From assembly GCA_020310875.1 (NCBI GenBank), contig CM035407.1:85515342-85579341 (forward strand): 64,000 bases of DNA, given 5' to 3'. Origin of the DNA: Ceratopteris richardii (taxonomy: Eukaryota; Streptophyta; Polypodiopsida; Polypodiales; Pteridaceae). A program made the translations under genes and the position numbers. The notes under the pieces were generated by a model. It was not told the origin of the DNA. It saw nothing but the letters and a program-made list of their open reading frames with translations, and did not search any database. Of the stretch, positions 12,248 through 23,171 are shown one piece after another; the stretch's first letter is position 1; every line of letters starts with the position of its first letter.

Positions 12248-12446
12248 TGTCACATGATGTACTATGGGTAGAATAATAAAAGAGAGAGCCTCTATTGGGA
12301 ATGGGGACTCATTAAGGAAACAGATTCGCTCGGCGGCGGGGAGGTTCGAACTATCACGTCTCTGTGTGTGTCCGACGAGAGCTCGCGTTGGAATCTTAGG
12401 AGAAGATATCGAATGTTGGAGGCGGACTAGCAAAATAGATGCAATA
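12248..12446 (+). repeat. 5' LTR of LARD (199 bp)
   Basis: It starts TGTCACATGATG and ends TAGATGCAATA, immediately before the primer site. It appears identical base for base to 18490-18688. A TATA-like AATAATAAAAG occurs about 25 bases in, giving a very short U3. Confidence 0.93.
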
Positions 12447-12447
12447 T

Positions 12448-12459
12448 TGGTATCAGAGC
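12448..12459 (+). other. Primer binding site of LARD (initiator tRNA-Met)
   Basis: TGGTATCAGAGC is the exact 12-base complement of the initiator tRNA-Met 3' end used by many plant copia and chromovirus elements. It sits one base after the LTR. An antisense LTR follows within about 10 bases, so this site lies in the gap between two inverted LTR copies. Confidence 0.92.
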
Positions 12460-12467
12460 ATTTTGAT

Positions 12468-13752
12468 GGTCCGCCTCTCTTATTCGATATCTTCTCCTAA
12501 ATTCCATCGCGGGCTCTCGTCGAACACACACAGAGACATGAATAGTTCAAACCTCCCAGCCGCCGAGCGAATTCTCTTGTCCCTCATAATAATGAGACCC
12601 CCTCTTAGTCACTTCTATCATATGATATTACTCCAATTAGATGCCATGTGGCACGAGTGCCACCTCATCCAAGAGGATATACATCCATAATATGACATTT
12701 CCTTCCCCTTGAAAGCATTTTCGTCCTCGAAAATGTAGATGAAATGTCCACAATGGTAGAAGAAAGTGCTCGGACTCCCCTGAACCCCATGTACTCTATG
12801 TACATGGTCATCTCTGTGTATTGTTTCCCCATATCCTTCCCCTTAAGAAGTCTCATATGAGATCATCTCAAAGGTGGGAAACCATCTGAGTGGTGCTTAA
12901 TATCTCCCATATACACTCCACTTTCCAAACTATCACTCCCATGACATACAACATCATCCAAATGACCTAAGTCCATATGATGTATACTCTATGGAGTAAT
13001 AGCATGTAAAGCAAGTTTAAGAGTGCCAAACTTATAAGCTTGACCATATCACAATGGAGATAATAAACCATATAATCCTCTAAAATATAGAACAAAGTCC
13101 CATAACAAGTGACTCCAAACCCATCTAAGACTAAATGATAGATTGCCCTCATAACACTCCAGGTCTTCCTAACCTTGAGTGTAATCACAAGTAATAGTTT
13201 TGTCTAAACTACCTTGTGAACTATGCAAATCCATCATCTAGCTCATACATAAGAATTTCTTGGTAGTAAAATGCAATCTCTACATTTCTCCAACCGAGAA
13301 ATCTGTGGTTTGTCATCCTTTACCATTGGATTAGGTTATATTGGAAGAGCATCTATTGGCACTTGTGCAAACTCTAATATTTCTCTTCCCTGTAGTTTGC
13401 CATATGAATGCAGAAAGCATTCCCTTTGAGATTCAGATAATCCCTAAGTACCCATCCTCCTAACTGATGTTTACTCATCATACTCATGATGTAACACCAA
13501 CTAAGAGTTTGGTACCCTAATAGGTTAGATATATTTCTATCTCCTGGAAACTCAAAAGAGAAGTATCATCAATCTACTCTCAGTCTAACTAATGTCAATA
13601 ACTAGATTATCTCATCTAGTCAAAGACCATCACTGAAAATAGCATAACTACTTCTCTCTAGAGTCTCCATATGAGACTCAATCTAACCATCATGATTAAC
13701 TAATCTCCCTCTTGTCTTTAATAGAAGAGTGCCACTCCTATCTAGACAATCT
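12468..13752 (-). repeat. Left arm of LARD palindrome, including an antisense LTR
   Basis: About 1.28 kb that pairs with the reverse complement of 17457-18688. The first part (about 12468-12696) is a diverged LTR in antisense. Then come an antisense polypurine tract and the GAGGACGAAAAT segment (12705-12740) and about 1 kb of antisense 3' sequence, including the stretch about two conserved 20-base blocks upstream of TACCCATCC. By eye the non-LTR part is about 93-95% identical to the right arm. The antisense LTR is far less similar to the outer LTRs (perhaps 75-80%) and carries an extra roughly 50-base block. Confidence 0.88.
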
Positions 13753-16700
13753 AAATGAGAAAGTGAAACTCTCTCCATGTCTATCTCTGTAATCTCTTCT
13801 AAGGAAAAAAAACTCTAGCAGTGGAAACTATTCCACTTTCCCTTTCCCTTTGAAAGAGATTGTGTTGAATCCATTTTCTCTACTCATCCATAGGTGAGAA
13901 CATGCACATAAGTTCTCCATACTTTTCCTTCCAAAATAGTGGAGAATCATACTCCCGTATGAAGGAAAATTAGATGGAAAAGTAGAGGAAATGAATTCCT
14001 TCTCAAATATAGATTAAGAGATGTTTTCAGAACGCCTCTTCTATCTAAAGAAAAACATACTCTATTCTTCCCCTATGAAGATATTATGTTTTCCTTTCCT
14101 TCTTTCTCTCCCAAAGTATAGGAGCTAAAGTGAGAGTACTGAACTAAAGTAAGATCCCTCATGGATCTCTGAGCTGATTCCCACTTTCTCCTTACCTTAA
14201 AAGAGAAACTCATGAATTTATTTAGTCCTCTCTTCCATAACTAATACATAATCCCTCATCACATATTCCTATGAAGATGGAGAACAGATCTCCGCTAACT
14301 AATGAAGGTGTATGTAGTGAAGAGTGGAGAAAATAAATTCCTAATAAGGGCCAAAGCCCTCTACTAAAATGGTCAGCAATGATGTGACATGATACCGTAA
14401 ACATATGTGTATCCATAGTGAAGAACTATCTTTGCCAACCATACTATGTGCATGGATCTATACGATCCAATCAACTAATGGAATTATCCTTCCTGAAAGC
14501 ACAACATGAGTATGTGATATCCATGGTGATAAAATCACCTACCACATTCTCTACTGGAAGAATAAATCTTCCCATACTGTGAAAGATAACTCCCAATCTT
14601 AAGGAGATGTCTACTAAGAGCTCTCCTCTGATCTAGTGAGACATGACGCCATGAATGATGAGTCCTTTTCTTCCTGGCCATAGAAGAAGAGTGCTCAAAG
14701 GGAAGTCGTTTCCACCGTCCCATACCAGTGAAAACTTCTTCCAATTCACGGTGTCATACTTACACTAAACCAAATATCTATTCCATATAATGGAATATAT
14801 AGGTGGACTCCAATGAATCCCATATACTAAAATCATATCAGTGGACTGAAATGAGTCCCATGTCCTCAACTAGTTAGTTTGGTTCTAGTCAATGTGTGAC
14901 AATGGATATCCCTTTCTGTTCCAAACCAACTTGTTCCTAGGTACAAAGACTGAGTCTAAGTACCTCTCTGTAGATCCTGATATACATATATATGTATTGG
15001 GTACCCCAATTATTCCTGAGTAAAGGATCTATGCTCTATACCATAGAGCTAGTGCCATGCCTATGACCTTCCTAACCATCACTCGAATCACATAAGCATC
15101 CGTCGATGCTATCTCATGAAACCCATCTTTATGATCCCATCCATTTGGTTTCCTTAGTAGTGTAGCAAAAAATGCTTCACTACTTGGTCAAGTGATGTGC
15201 GTGAGTGAAACTAGTCACTCTTTGGGTATTCATCATGATACCCCATAGTCTCCTAATTCTACTGTGAGACTCTTGTGAAGATAAATAAATCTTCACTACC
15301 TTGGAGATTATCCTAAATGTATCTCCCGAGCCTGAATACAACTTCCTGAACCTATAGGATTGCTTGTGCACATTACTAATGGTGAAGGTGTAGCTCCTTC
15401 CGTTAGCAATCCTATGGTCTAAATCCATAAGGATTATGTATAGGGATCCTGCTACTACCGAAGTTGCCTTATATATAATACTCTGATGGTCCTAAGTCCA
15501 TCAAATACATGCTTATAAGCATGCCTAAAACTTATTGATGTTTGCAGAAAGGCATGTTACTATGCCATAACACTCTTACCTAAAAGCAAGTGCGTATATA
15601 ACGCCATGCGGTAAGAAAAATTTCGACAGCATTTCCCCAGGAAATAGAATCCCAAAAAAATTAAACCATAGCTCAGTGGCACTCAGGCCACCCAAAAACA
15701 TAGGGCTTGACAGGCCCATGGCATGCACGCCATAAACTTATATATGGATTCCATGACCTGCAAAAACACAAAAGTATTTGCTAGCAACCATTCCCGGTGT
15801 TGCATAGCCATATGGTTTCTGTAATCTTCTTTCCTGCAAACAATCAAAAAGTATACTTCCTGCATGTTGATCCATACTTTTAGAGCTTAAACAATGATCA
15901 ACACTTGATGTATGCAATCCCATTCATGCATGTAGATACAGAACATGCCATAACATAAATAAAATGCCAGAAAGCATAAAATATACGTCCCTGAGTAGTT
16001 TGATTTTGGAATTGCATGCATCCAATGGCTCTCGACAAGCTTCGAGACCTCTGCACCTTCCTCCTCAGGTCCTAACATACACTTTGAAGTGTCTGAAAAT
16101 ATCGGAGCACTCCTCAAAACATAAAGCATGGTCAGGTGATTACAAAAATAATGCAAATTTAGCTCAAAAATGCATTAGTAATCCTTCTTTAGACCTGCAA
16201 AAACCACTTTAGGACCTGCAAATGTTCATAAACTGAAATATAAAGCATGTGCAAATAGGTCGAAGTGAAATTACTCAAATCACCTTCCCGGTTTGAAAGA
16301 TATGGTTCCCGGAAGGTAGTTGCCAAAAACTGTTCAGACTTTGCAGAGCTGTTCAGACCTGCAAAAATTTTTACTTTCCAAAATTTTATTTCATAAACTG
16401 AAATTAGACCTTGTGCTCTTCGAAACGAGCCATAGCACGTCCAATTTGGAGTTTTCTAGCTCAAGATATGGCCATTCCAAGTGGGACATGCCAACCTAGT
16501 GGACTGTTGGAGGGGCTGGAAAAATTGTGAAAATGTAATTTTTGGGGTGTCCAAAAGCATTCTTCCATCATGCAAATCCTAAAATTCTCTCCATAATCTC
16601 AGAGAGTGGCATATGAAGATGCTTAGGCCTAGTTTCACCTTTCCAAATCCTCCCTTCGTGCATGCTAATTCACTCCCCAAAAGAGGCCTAAATCAAGATT

Positions 16701-17456
16701 TCTACTTTTATACAAAAACTTGAATGGGAGCTCTTAGCAAGCTTTTAATCCACTCTAAGTGTGGATTTCTCTTGGATTATGCACAATAATCCATGGGAAG
16801 CCTCTAAGTGATCTTTTTCTTACTCCAAGAAGTGGAGTTTGGCAAAAGATTAATTTCTGAAATTTTCCAAAAAGTGCGGGAAGGGGGTCTTTGAGGAAGT
16901 AAAATTCCTCCTTCACTTATCATTTTGATGAATCTAATGATTCGCCTAAGAATTCCATACACCATATTCTCAGTATATATACTTTTTCCCATCCATCCAT
17001 AGCTATCGCACCTCTTTTTCCCTCTTCCAAAATGGGAATTTCTTAGATTTAGGTGCTGAAATTTTTTCTCAAACTGTGATGGAAGGGGGTTTTGTGGAGC
17101 TTCAAACTCCCATCAAACTGAGGTATATTTTGGATTTCTTAATCTTGTATGGAAGTCAATACACTAGACTATAAGTGTACATGGTTTTTTTTTTATAAAT
17201 CTATGAAAAAACCTCTTCTTTTCCCCTTCCCAAAATGGCTACTTATCCAAAATAGCTCCTGAAATTTATGTGAAAAATCATGAAAAATGGCTATTTTGGA
17301 GGTATCTAAAACTTACCCTTTCTTGTATTTTGAGGGATTCATTGATTCAAGATGAGAGTATATCCTTCATACTCCCCATAGACATGATCTTCCTCTAAAA
17401 GCTTAGCCCATAACCCTCCTTATAATTCTCTCAAAAAAAACCTCACTTATTCTGGT
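13753..17456. other. Non-coding core of LARD between palindrome arms
   Basis: About 3.7 kb with no recognisable protein domain on either strand and only short ORFs. It is rich in pyrimidines on the plus strand over 13700-14760. The 16300-16560 part is of more even base composition, reading like transcribed leader sequence. No homology to the other elements here was recognised. Confidence 0.6.
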
Positions 17457-18489
17457 TGTCTAGATAGAAGTGGCACTCTTATATCAAAGACAAGAGGGAG
17501 ATCAGTTAATTATAATGGTTAGATTGAATCTCACATGGATACTCTAGAGAGGAGCCATTATGTTACTCCAGTGATGGTCTTTAACTAGATGAGATGATCT
17601 AGTTATTGACATTAGTTAGACTGGGAGTAGAGTTATGACTCTTCTCTTTAGGGTTTATAGGAGATAGAAATATATCTAACCTATTAGGGTACCAAACTCT
17701 TAGTTGGTGTTACATCATGAGTATGATGAGTAAACATCAGTTAGGAGGATGGGTACTTAGGGATTATCTGAATCTCAAAGAGAATGCTTTCTGCATTCAT
17801 ATGGCAAACTAAAGGGAAGAGAAATATTAAAGTTTGCACTAGTGCCAATAGATGCTCTTCCAATAGAACGTAGTCCAATGCTAAAGGATGACAAACCACA
17901 GACTTCTTGGTTGGTGAAATGTAGAGATTGCATTTTACCACCGTGAGTTAGATGATGGATTTGCATAGTTCACAAGGTAGTTTAGACAAAACTACTACTT
18001 GTGATTACACTCAAGGTTAGGAAGACCTAGAGTGGTATGAGGGCAATCTATCATTTATTCTTAGATGGGTTTGGAGTCACTTGTTATGGGACTTTGTTCT
18101 ATACTTCAGAGGATTCTATGGTTTAATATCTCCATTATGGTACGGTCAAACTTATAAGTTTGGCACTTTACACTTTCTTTTCATATTATTACTCCATAGA
18201 GGATACATCATATGGACTTAGGTCATTTGGATGATGTAGTATGTTATGGGAGTGATAGTTTGGAGGTGAAGTGTACATGGGAGATAGTAGGCACCATTTA
18301 GACGGTTTCCCACCTTTGAGATGATCTCATATGAGGCTTCTTAAGGGGAAGGATATGGGGAAACAACACACAGAGATGACCATGTACATAGAGTACATGG
18401 GGTTCAGGGGAGTCCGAGCACTTTATTCTACCATTACGGACATTTCATTTACATTTTCGAGGACGAAAATGCTTTCAAGGGGAAGGAAA
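17457..18489 (+). repeat. Right arm of LARD palindrome (sense 3' region)
   Basis: Reverse complement of the left arm without its LTR part. It begins TTGTCTAGATAGAAGTGGC, mirroring the left-arm end at 13733-13752, and continues to the polypurine tract. Together with the 3' LTR it forms the second half of the palindrome. Confidence 0.88.
18477..18489 (+). other. Polypurine tract of LARD
   Basis: AAGGGGAAGGAAA directly precedes the TGTCACATG start of the 3' LTR. An antisense copy lies in the left arm near 12700-12712. Confidence 0.88.
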
Positions 18490-18688
18490 TGTCACATGAT
18501 GTACTATGGGTAGAATAATAAAAGAGAGAGCCTCTATTGGGAATGGGGACTCATTAAGGAAACAGATTCGCTCGGCGGCGGGGAGGTTCGAACTATCACG
18601 TCTCTGTGTGTGTCCGACGAGAGCTCGCGTTGGAATCTTAGGAGAAGATATCGAATGTTGGAGGCGGACTAGCAAAATAGATGCAATA
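18490..18688 (+). repeat. 3' LTR of LARD (199 bp)
   Basis: Same length and, as read, same sequence as 12248-12446. It is followed by CATGG (18689-18693). Confidence 0.93.
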
Positions 18689-19634
18689 CATGGCTACCCA
18701 AATTGCATTTAGTCTGTGAATGATACAGATCTAGCCTTTGCTTTGACAGTTGTACCAAACAAAAATACATTTTATTGCTTTATCATCCAATTTTCTACGA
18801 TGTTGTTTAGGCACTAATGCATATGCCAGATAACCAAAAACACGCAGATGAGCAACAGATGGCTTGCGGCCATGCCAAGCCTCATATGGAATGATAGACT
18901 ACAGTGCTTTATTGGGACACCTATTGAGTACATATGCTACACACATAACCACCTCAAGCCAAAAACTAAGTGGTAAAGCTTGACTCTTGAACATACACCT
19001 TGCCATCTCCATGAGTGACTTATTCTTCCATTCAGCAACTCCATTCTATTGAGGTATATATGGAACTGTACACTAATGTTTTATCCTCTGTTCAGCCAAA
19101 AATGCATTAAAGTGAGAAGACATATATTCCCCCCCTCGATCAGAATGGAGGGTGCCCATTTTACATCCTGACAGATTTGATCCAAAACCAAAAACAGTTT
19201 GAAGCACATAAACACTTTGGACTTTGCTCTCAATGGATATACCCATGCATGCTTGGAAAAATCATCAATTAAAGTCACGAAGTAAAGATAGTTTCCAAAA
19301 GAGGGTGTCTTTATAGGACCATAGACATTACTCTGAACAAGCTGCAATTTTTGAGTAGTTCAAACTGAACCATCCTTTGGAAAGGAGAAACATTGCATTT
19401 TTCCCAAAATACAGCCTTCACAAACATGTTTACCGAGTGCCTCAAGTTTGCGCAAAGAGGACACCATTTCAGATTTCTACAGGCATAGCAAACTAGCAAA
19501 ATTCAGATGACCAAAGCATGCATGCCAAAGCTTTGCATCTTACATAGCCTAAGAATCATGTACTGCACATGCTGAATCATTCACAGATTTTTCATAGTCT
19601 ATGAACTTATACAGCCCATGACATAAAATGCCGG

Positions 19635-19996
19635 TGTCGGGAAGATGGTGCTTTGGTTTCACACTTATAATGTTTGGGTTCACATGGATGAACAATTATG
19701 GGTTCATATGGAAAAAAAGAGATGGACTTTGTATGGAGGGTTTTCACACATATTAATTGTTATGGGTTCACACTATAATGCAAATAGTAGGTTCAGGGTT
19801 CATAATCAGTATGGTTGTATACATGTGCGCATGAGCATATAATGGGGCTCATAGACAAGAGTTTACACATTTTTCCCGCTCATCAACCAAGTGTCAGAAG
19901 TCGATTGCCTTTCTTGTCATGATCATTCTGTATTTCAATTGCACCCATAAATGGGTTTGGCTTCAAGGGAATGTAGAGATGGAAATCTCTACGACA
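19635..19996 (-). repeat. 3' LTR of TR-GAG (left)
   Basis: 362 bp reading TGTCGGGAAGATGG to TCTACGACA on the plus strand. Close copy of 22808-23171 with about eight substitutions and a few small indels. Confidence 0.9.
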
Positions 19997-20012
19997 TTCA
20001 CCCCTACTAAAC
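19997..20012 (-). other. Polypurine tract of TR-GAG
   Basis: On the minus strand AGTAGGGGTGAA runs into the TGTCGTAGAG start of the LTR. This sets the element's direction. Confidence 0.65.
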
Positions 20013-20109
20013 ATGCACATCATCCTTGATGGGCCAATCCTGAAATTAGTTTTCTGCTTCAAATATAAACTGACATTTCATAGAAACATTGAATCTTGAA
20101 ATCATCTGT

Positions 20110-20640
20110 CAAGTGCATGGGAAGATAAAAAATGTGCCTATGCAAGGCCATATAATGTAGCCCTATCAATTGCATACTTTGAAAATGTATGGTAAAAAAA
20201 ATGGTGCAAAAGATAAGGTATTTGGCATTTGTTGATGAGGCATGTGCGCTCACTTTCATACATTTCATGTTTTTATACATAATTCCTTTCCATTACTCAA
20301 AGTGCATAGGTAAAACTCGAAATGTGCCTTGATGCAAGGTCATGTGGTGAGACCCTATCATGCATACTTTAAGTGCATAGGTAATCAAACATGGTGCAAA
20401 TATTAGGATGAAAGGTATTTGATGATGAAGCTTGTGCGCTCACTCACATACATATGAATGTGCATATACATCAATCCTTACAATCACTCTGTGTGCATAG
20501 GTAAATCTCAATATGTGCCTAGATGCAAGGTCATGTAGTGAGACCCTACCATGCATACTTTAAGTGCATTTTTCAAAAATTCATGTTGCAAAAAGGGGCA
20601 AGAGGATATCGATGATGAGGTACTTCAGAATTGTTGATGA
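20110..20640 (-). repeat. About 185-bp tandem repeats in TR-GAG 3' region
   Basis: Three diverged units start with GTGCATAGG-type words at about 20112, 20301 and 20483 (spacings 189 and 182). Each holds ATGTGCCT, ATGCAAGGTCAT, a GCATACTTTAAGTGCAT block and, in the first two, a TGTGCGCTCAC block. No coding potential is seen. Confidence 0.75.
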
Positions 20641-21085
20641 CTGTTTTTAAATTGGATGTCAGATTTTTTTTTTCTTTTTTTTACCAGTGCAAGTAGATTG
20701 TGCAGGCTAAAGAAATAAACATATGTGTATGTACATTGGTTTATGCATACTCTAAGTGCAAAATAGAATCAATATGGTGTAAAAAATGGAGAGTAGAAAA
20801 AGAAGACTAAAATGCATTAAGCTTAACACTCGATTCTCACTCCTCAACCAAACTAATCTCTCAAATCACTCAAAATCTATTGATTTTCTCTATCTTTACA
20901 GATAGATTTGTGAAGAATGTCCTCCAAAAGTTTTTTCCTGTTTCATAAAATCATCAAGCATTAGTACCAAAAAATACATTTTATTACATATTTTCCTCAT
21001 TTACATGTTCACGCATAGTATCCTATCTATGGATCTCTTCATGGTTCATCTTCAATCATAAGCACCTGTTTGTCATGGATCATCT

Positions 21086-21538
21086 TCAACCTGTTATTTT
21101 CTGCAAAGATAAAGGTTTAGAAGGTTTTGATGAATTTTTTATATTTTCTTCAATTTGTTTGATAGCATCTTCAATCCATTGTTTTTCCTTTTCTTTAATA
21201 TTTTGAGCATTGCTTGTACTCTCATCCTCATCAATTTCTTTGATATCTTCATCATTTTCTATACTTATATTTTCATCATCTTCTTGTTCTTGAATGTCAT
21301 CTTGAACTATGTTTAAAATATGATTGTATTTTGCTTCCATAAAACTTTATATATTTTCAAGATCAAACATCTTATCATTATACAAAAACTTTGCATCAAG
21401 TTGGATATAGGTTGTGCCATCTTTATTACTTTTGACTTTGATTGATTTTTCATGCTCTTCTTTACTTGGTTGTAATTTTTCATTCAGAAATTTCTCAAAT
21501 CTTTCTGTATCTATGTGTAGTAATTCATCTTGATTCAC
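21086..21538 (-). pseudogene. TR-GAG acidic C-terminal coding region
   Basis: Downstream of the gag ORF on the minus strand, two consecutive open stretches encode Glu/Asp/Lys-rich protein (for example QDDIQEQEDDENISIEND) with helical, coiled-coil-like character. They may be the original gag tail or a second ORF. No known domain is recognised. A few breaks separate them from the gag ORF. Confidence 0.45.
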
Positions 21539-21830
21539 ACTTATGGAGTTATGTTCACTTTGACTATTTCTTCATTGTTAATATTATGGCTTAATCGAGA
21601 TTTTGAAATTCCTACTTTTTCTTGATCACAATTTTTTTCATTTTCGATGAACTTTGGATCACATACTACATAGTATTCATCATGTTTCTTTTTCAATTGT
21701 ATTGATATTTCATATTCTTACTCATCTTCTTCCAATCTTTCTTGCAAAATTTGTTCAACTTTTTGTTTATCCAATTTGATTTGTTCACTTCTCTTTTCTT
21801 CAAAATTTTTAACTTGATTGTCAATTGGTA

Positions 21831-22526
21831 TCATAGTTTCTTGTTCAAAGGATCTCTTATCATCATATCTCTTTGGTTTCCATTGTTTTCTAAATGATCT
21901 TGGCTTAGATTTTTTTGATTAAAATATTCTTTAATTCCACCTCTTCCTAAATTCAAATGTAAAGGTAAATGATTATGATAATACAATATTTTCCCTTTAA
22001 TTTCAAGTACCAATTTTTGTCTACATGCATTCTCATATGCTATACAATTTCCATATATATGACCGATTTGATCACACCAAAAACATCTAATAGGTCGATT
22101 ATGGACTCTATGTGTTCTTCTATGTAAAGTGCTAGGAATGAATCTTCTATGGTGAAGTAAAGGGCTTTGTTCAATAGAATATGTAGATATATTTTGAACT
22201 TGAACTTGATGTTCATAGTCATACTTGCATGTTGAAATATCTTTCACTTGATTCAATAGACTATCAATACCTTCTTTCATACTTGAAATTTCATAGCTAA
22301 TAGTTTTGAATGTTGTAATCTCTTTCACATGATTTGATAGATTATCCATACTTTCTTTCAAACTTGAAAGTTCATAGTGAACAGTTCCATCTAACTTACC
22401 AAATTGTGTAATTAATGAACTAATAACCTCATTAACGTCTTTCATAAATGGAGTCATCATTGTAATACATGAAATTATTGAGTCAATCTTTGAGTAAAGT
22501 TTTTCATAAATTATTCGTGACTCCAT
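21831..22526 (-). CDS. TR-GAG gag-like protein, 231 aa
   Basis: Open frame of 231 codons on the minus strand. Residues about 1-100 are predicted helical, with repeated SSLKESMDNL / SSMKEGIDSL segments (an internal duplication of about 30 residues) that look like coiled coil. A CCHC zinc knuckle, CFWCDQIGHIYGNC, fits the spacing C-X2-C-X4-H-X4-C at about residues 148-161. The tail is basic. The knuckle would bind the element's RNA, and the helical part would support multimerisation. It is the only recognisable protein of this non-autonomous element and lies just inside its 5' LTR. It could have used particles and enzymes of other LTR elements; which partner is unknown. Confidence 0.7.
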   Translation of the reverse strand: MESRIIYEKLYSKIDSIISCITMMTPFMKDVNEVISSLITQFGKLDGTVHYELSSLKESMDNLSNHVKEITTFKTISYEISSMKEGIDSLLNQVKDISTCKYDYEHQVQVQNISTYSIEQSPLLHHRRFIPSTLHRRTHRVHNRPIRCFWCDQIGHIYGNCIAYENACRQKLVLEIKGKILYYHNHLPLHLNLGRGGIKEYFNQKNLSQDHLENNGNQRDMMIRDPLNKKL

Positions 22527-22807
22527 ATCTTTGAATTGTTCATCATATTCTCAAGACTTCTTTTCAATCAATGCTTCCACACTAGAACCTAACTCTTGTG
22601 TGGTGTGCTTTGCAACACCCTTTTTGCCCATTGTTAACTTATGTAATGAAAAAGTAAACTATGAGTACCTGGATTTGGCTTGAAGAAGAGGTTTCAATGA
22701 AAATATAACTTTGTAGCACCTTCGATCGATGAGAAGGGTGAAGTGAAAAGGATAAGATACTTGCAAGTTTCTGAGTTGCAATGTCGTTTCTTCACGTCGG
22801 GTTCAAA

Positions 22808-23171
22808 TGTCGGGAAGATGGCGCTTTGGTTTCACACTTATAATGTTTTGGGTTCACATGGATGAACAATTATGGGTTCATATGGATAAAAGAGATGGAC
22901 TTTGTATGGAGGGTTTTCACACATATTAATTGTTATGGGTTCACACTATAATACAAATAGCAGGTTCAAGGTTCATAATCAGTATGGTTGTATACATGTG
23001 CGCATGAGCATATAATGGGTCTCATAGACAAGAGTTTACACATTTTTCCCGCTCTTGTCAACCAAGTGTCAGAAGTCGATTGCCTTTCTTGTCATGATCA
23101 TTCTGTATTTCAATTGCACCCATAAATGGGTTTGGCTTCAAGGGAATGTAGAGATGGAAATCTCTACGACA
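22808..23171 (-). repeat. 5' LTR of TR-GAG (right)
   Basis: 364 bp, matching the left LTR. On the minus strand it is followed by TTTGAACCCGACG, the probable primer site. The tRNA type was not identified. Confidence 0.88.

Larger units (their letters stand above)
12248..18688 (+). mobile_element. LARD: large non-coding LTR element with internal palindrome
   Basis: 6441-bp element with two 199-bp LTRs that read as identical, a canonical primer site (TGGTATCAGAGC at 12448), a polypurine tract just before the 3' LTR and a perfect CATGG duplication. I find no gag, RT or integrase in the 6-kb interior, so it must have used proteins from another element. The 3' end holds CGAGGACGAAAAT followed by AAGGGGAAGGAAA and TGTCACA. 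This is the familiar 3' end of plant chromovirus gypsy elements, so it is probably a derivative of one. The interior contains two long inverted arms (12468-13752 and 17457-18489). Identical LTRs mean a recent insertion. Confidence 0.92.
19635..23171 (-). mobile_element. TR-GAG: gag-only LTR retrotransposon inside Copia-B
   Basis: 3537-bp element with LTRs at 19635-19996 and 22808-23171. On the minus strand the LTR runs TGTCGTAGAG to CCCGACA. A purine tract (AGTAGGGGTGAA, read on the minus strand) adjoins the left LTR, so the element points left. It encodes a gag-like protein with a zinc knuckle (21831-22526) plus shorter acidic ORFs, and no protease, RT or integrase. This fits the TR-GAG class, which relies on enzymes from autonomous elements. 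The LTRs differ by about 2-3% plus small indels, so it is fairly young. Copia-B sequence resumes cleanly on both sides, but I could not see a perfect 5-bp duplication (left GCCGG, right CTGAA). Confidence 0.85.

Noticed and set aside
12264-12500. Short plus-strand ORF across the LARD 5' LTR, repeated at 18506-18712
   Set aside because: It recurs only because the LTRs are identical, has no recognisable domain and runs through the primer site region. It is an LTR shadow and not a gene.
16020-16560. Possible host exon in the LARD core (more even base composition)
   Set aside because: No long frame, no splice-site pattern on either strand and no recognisable protein. It lies between the palindrome arms of a mobile element.
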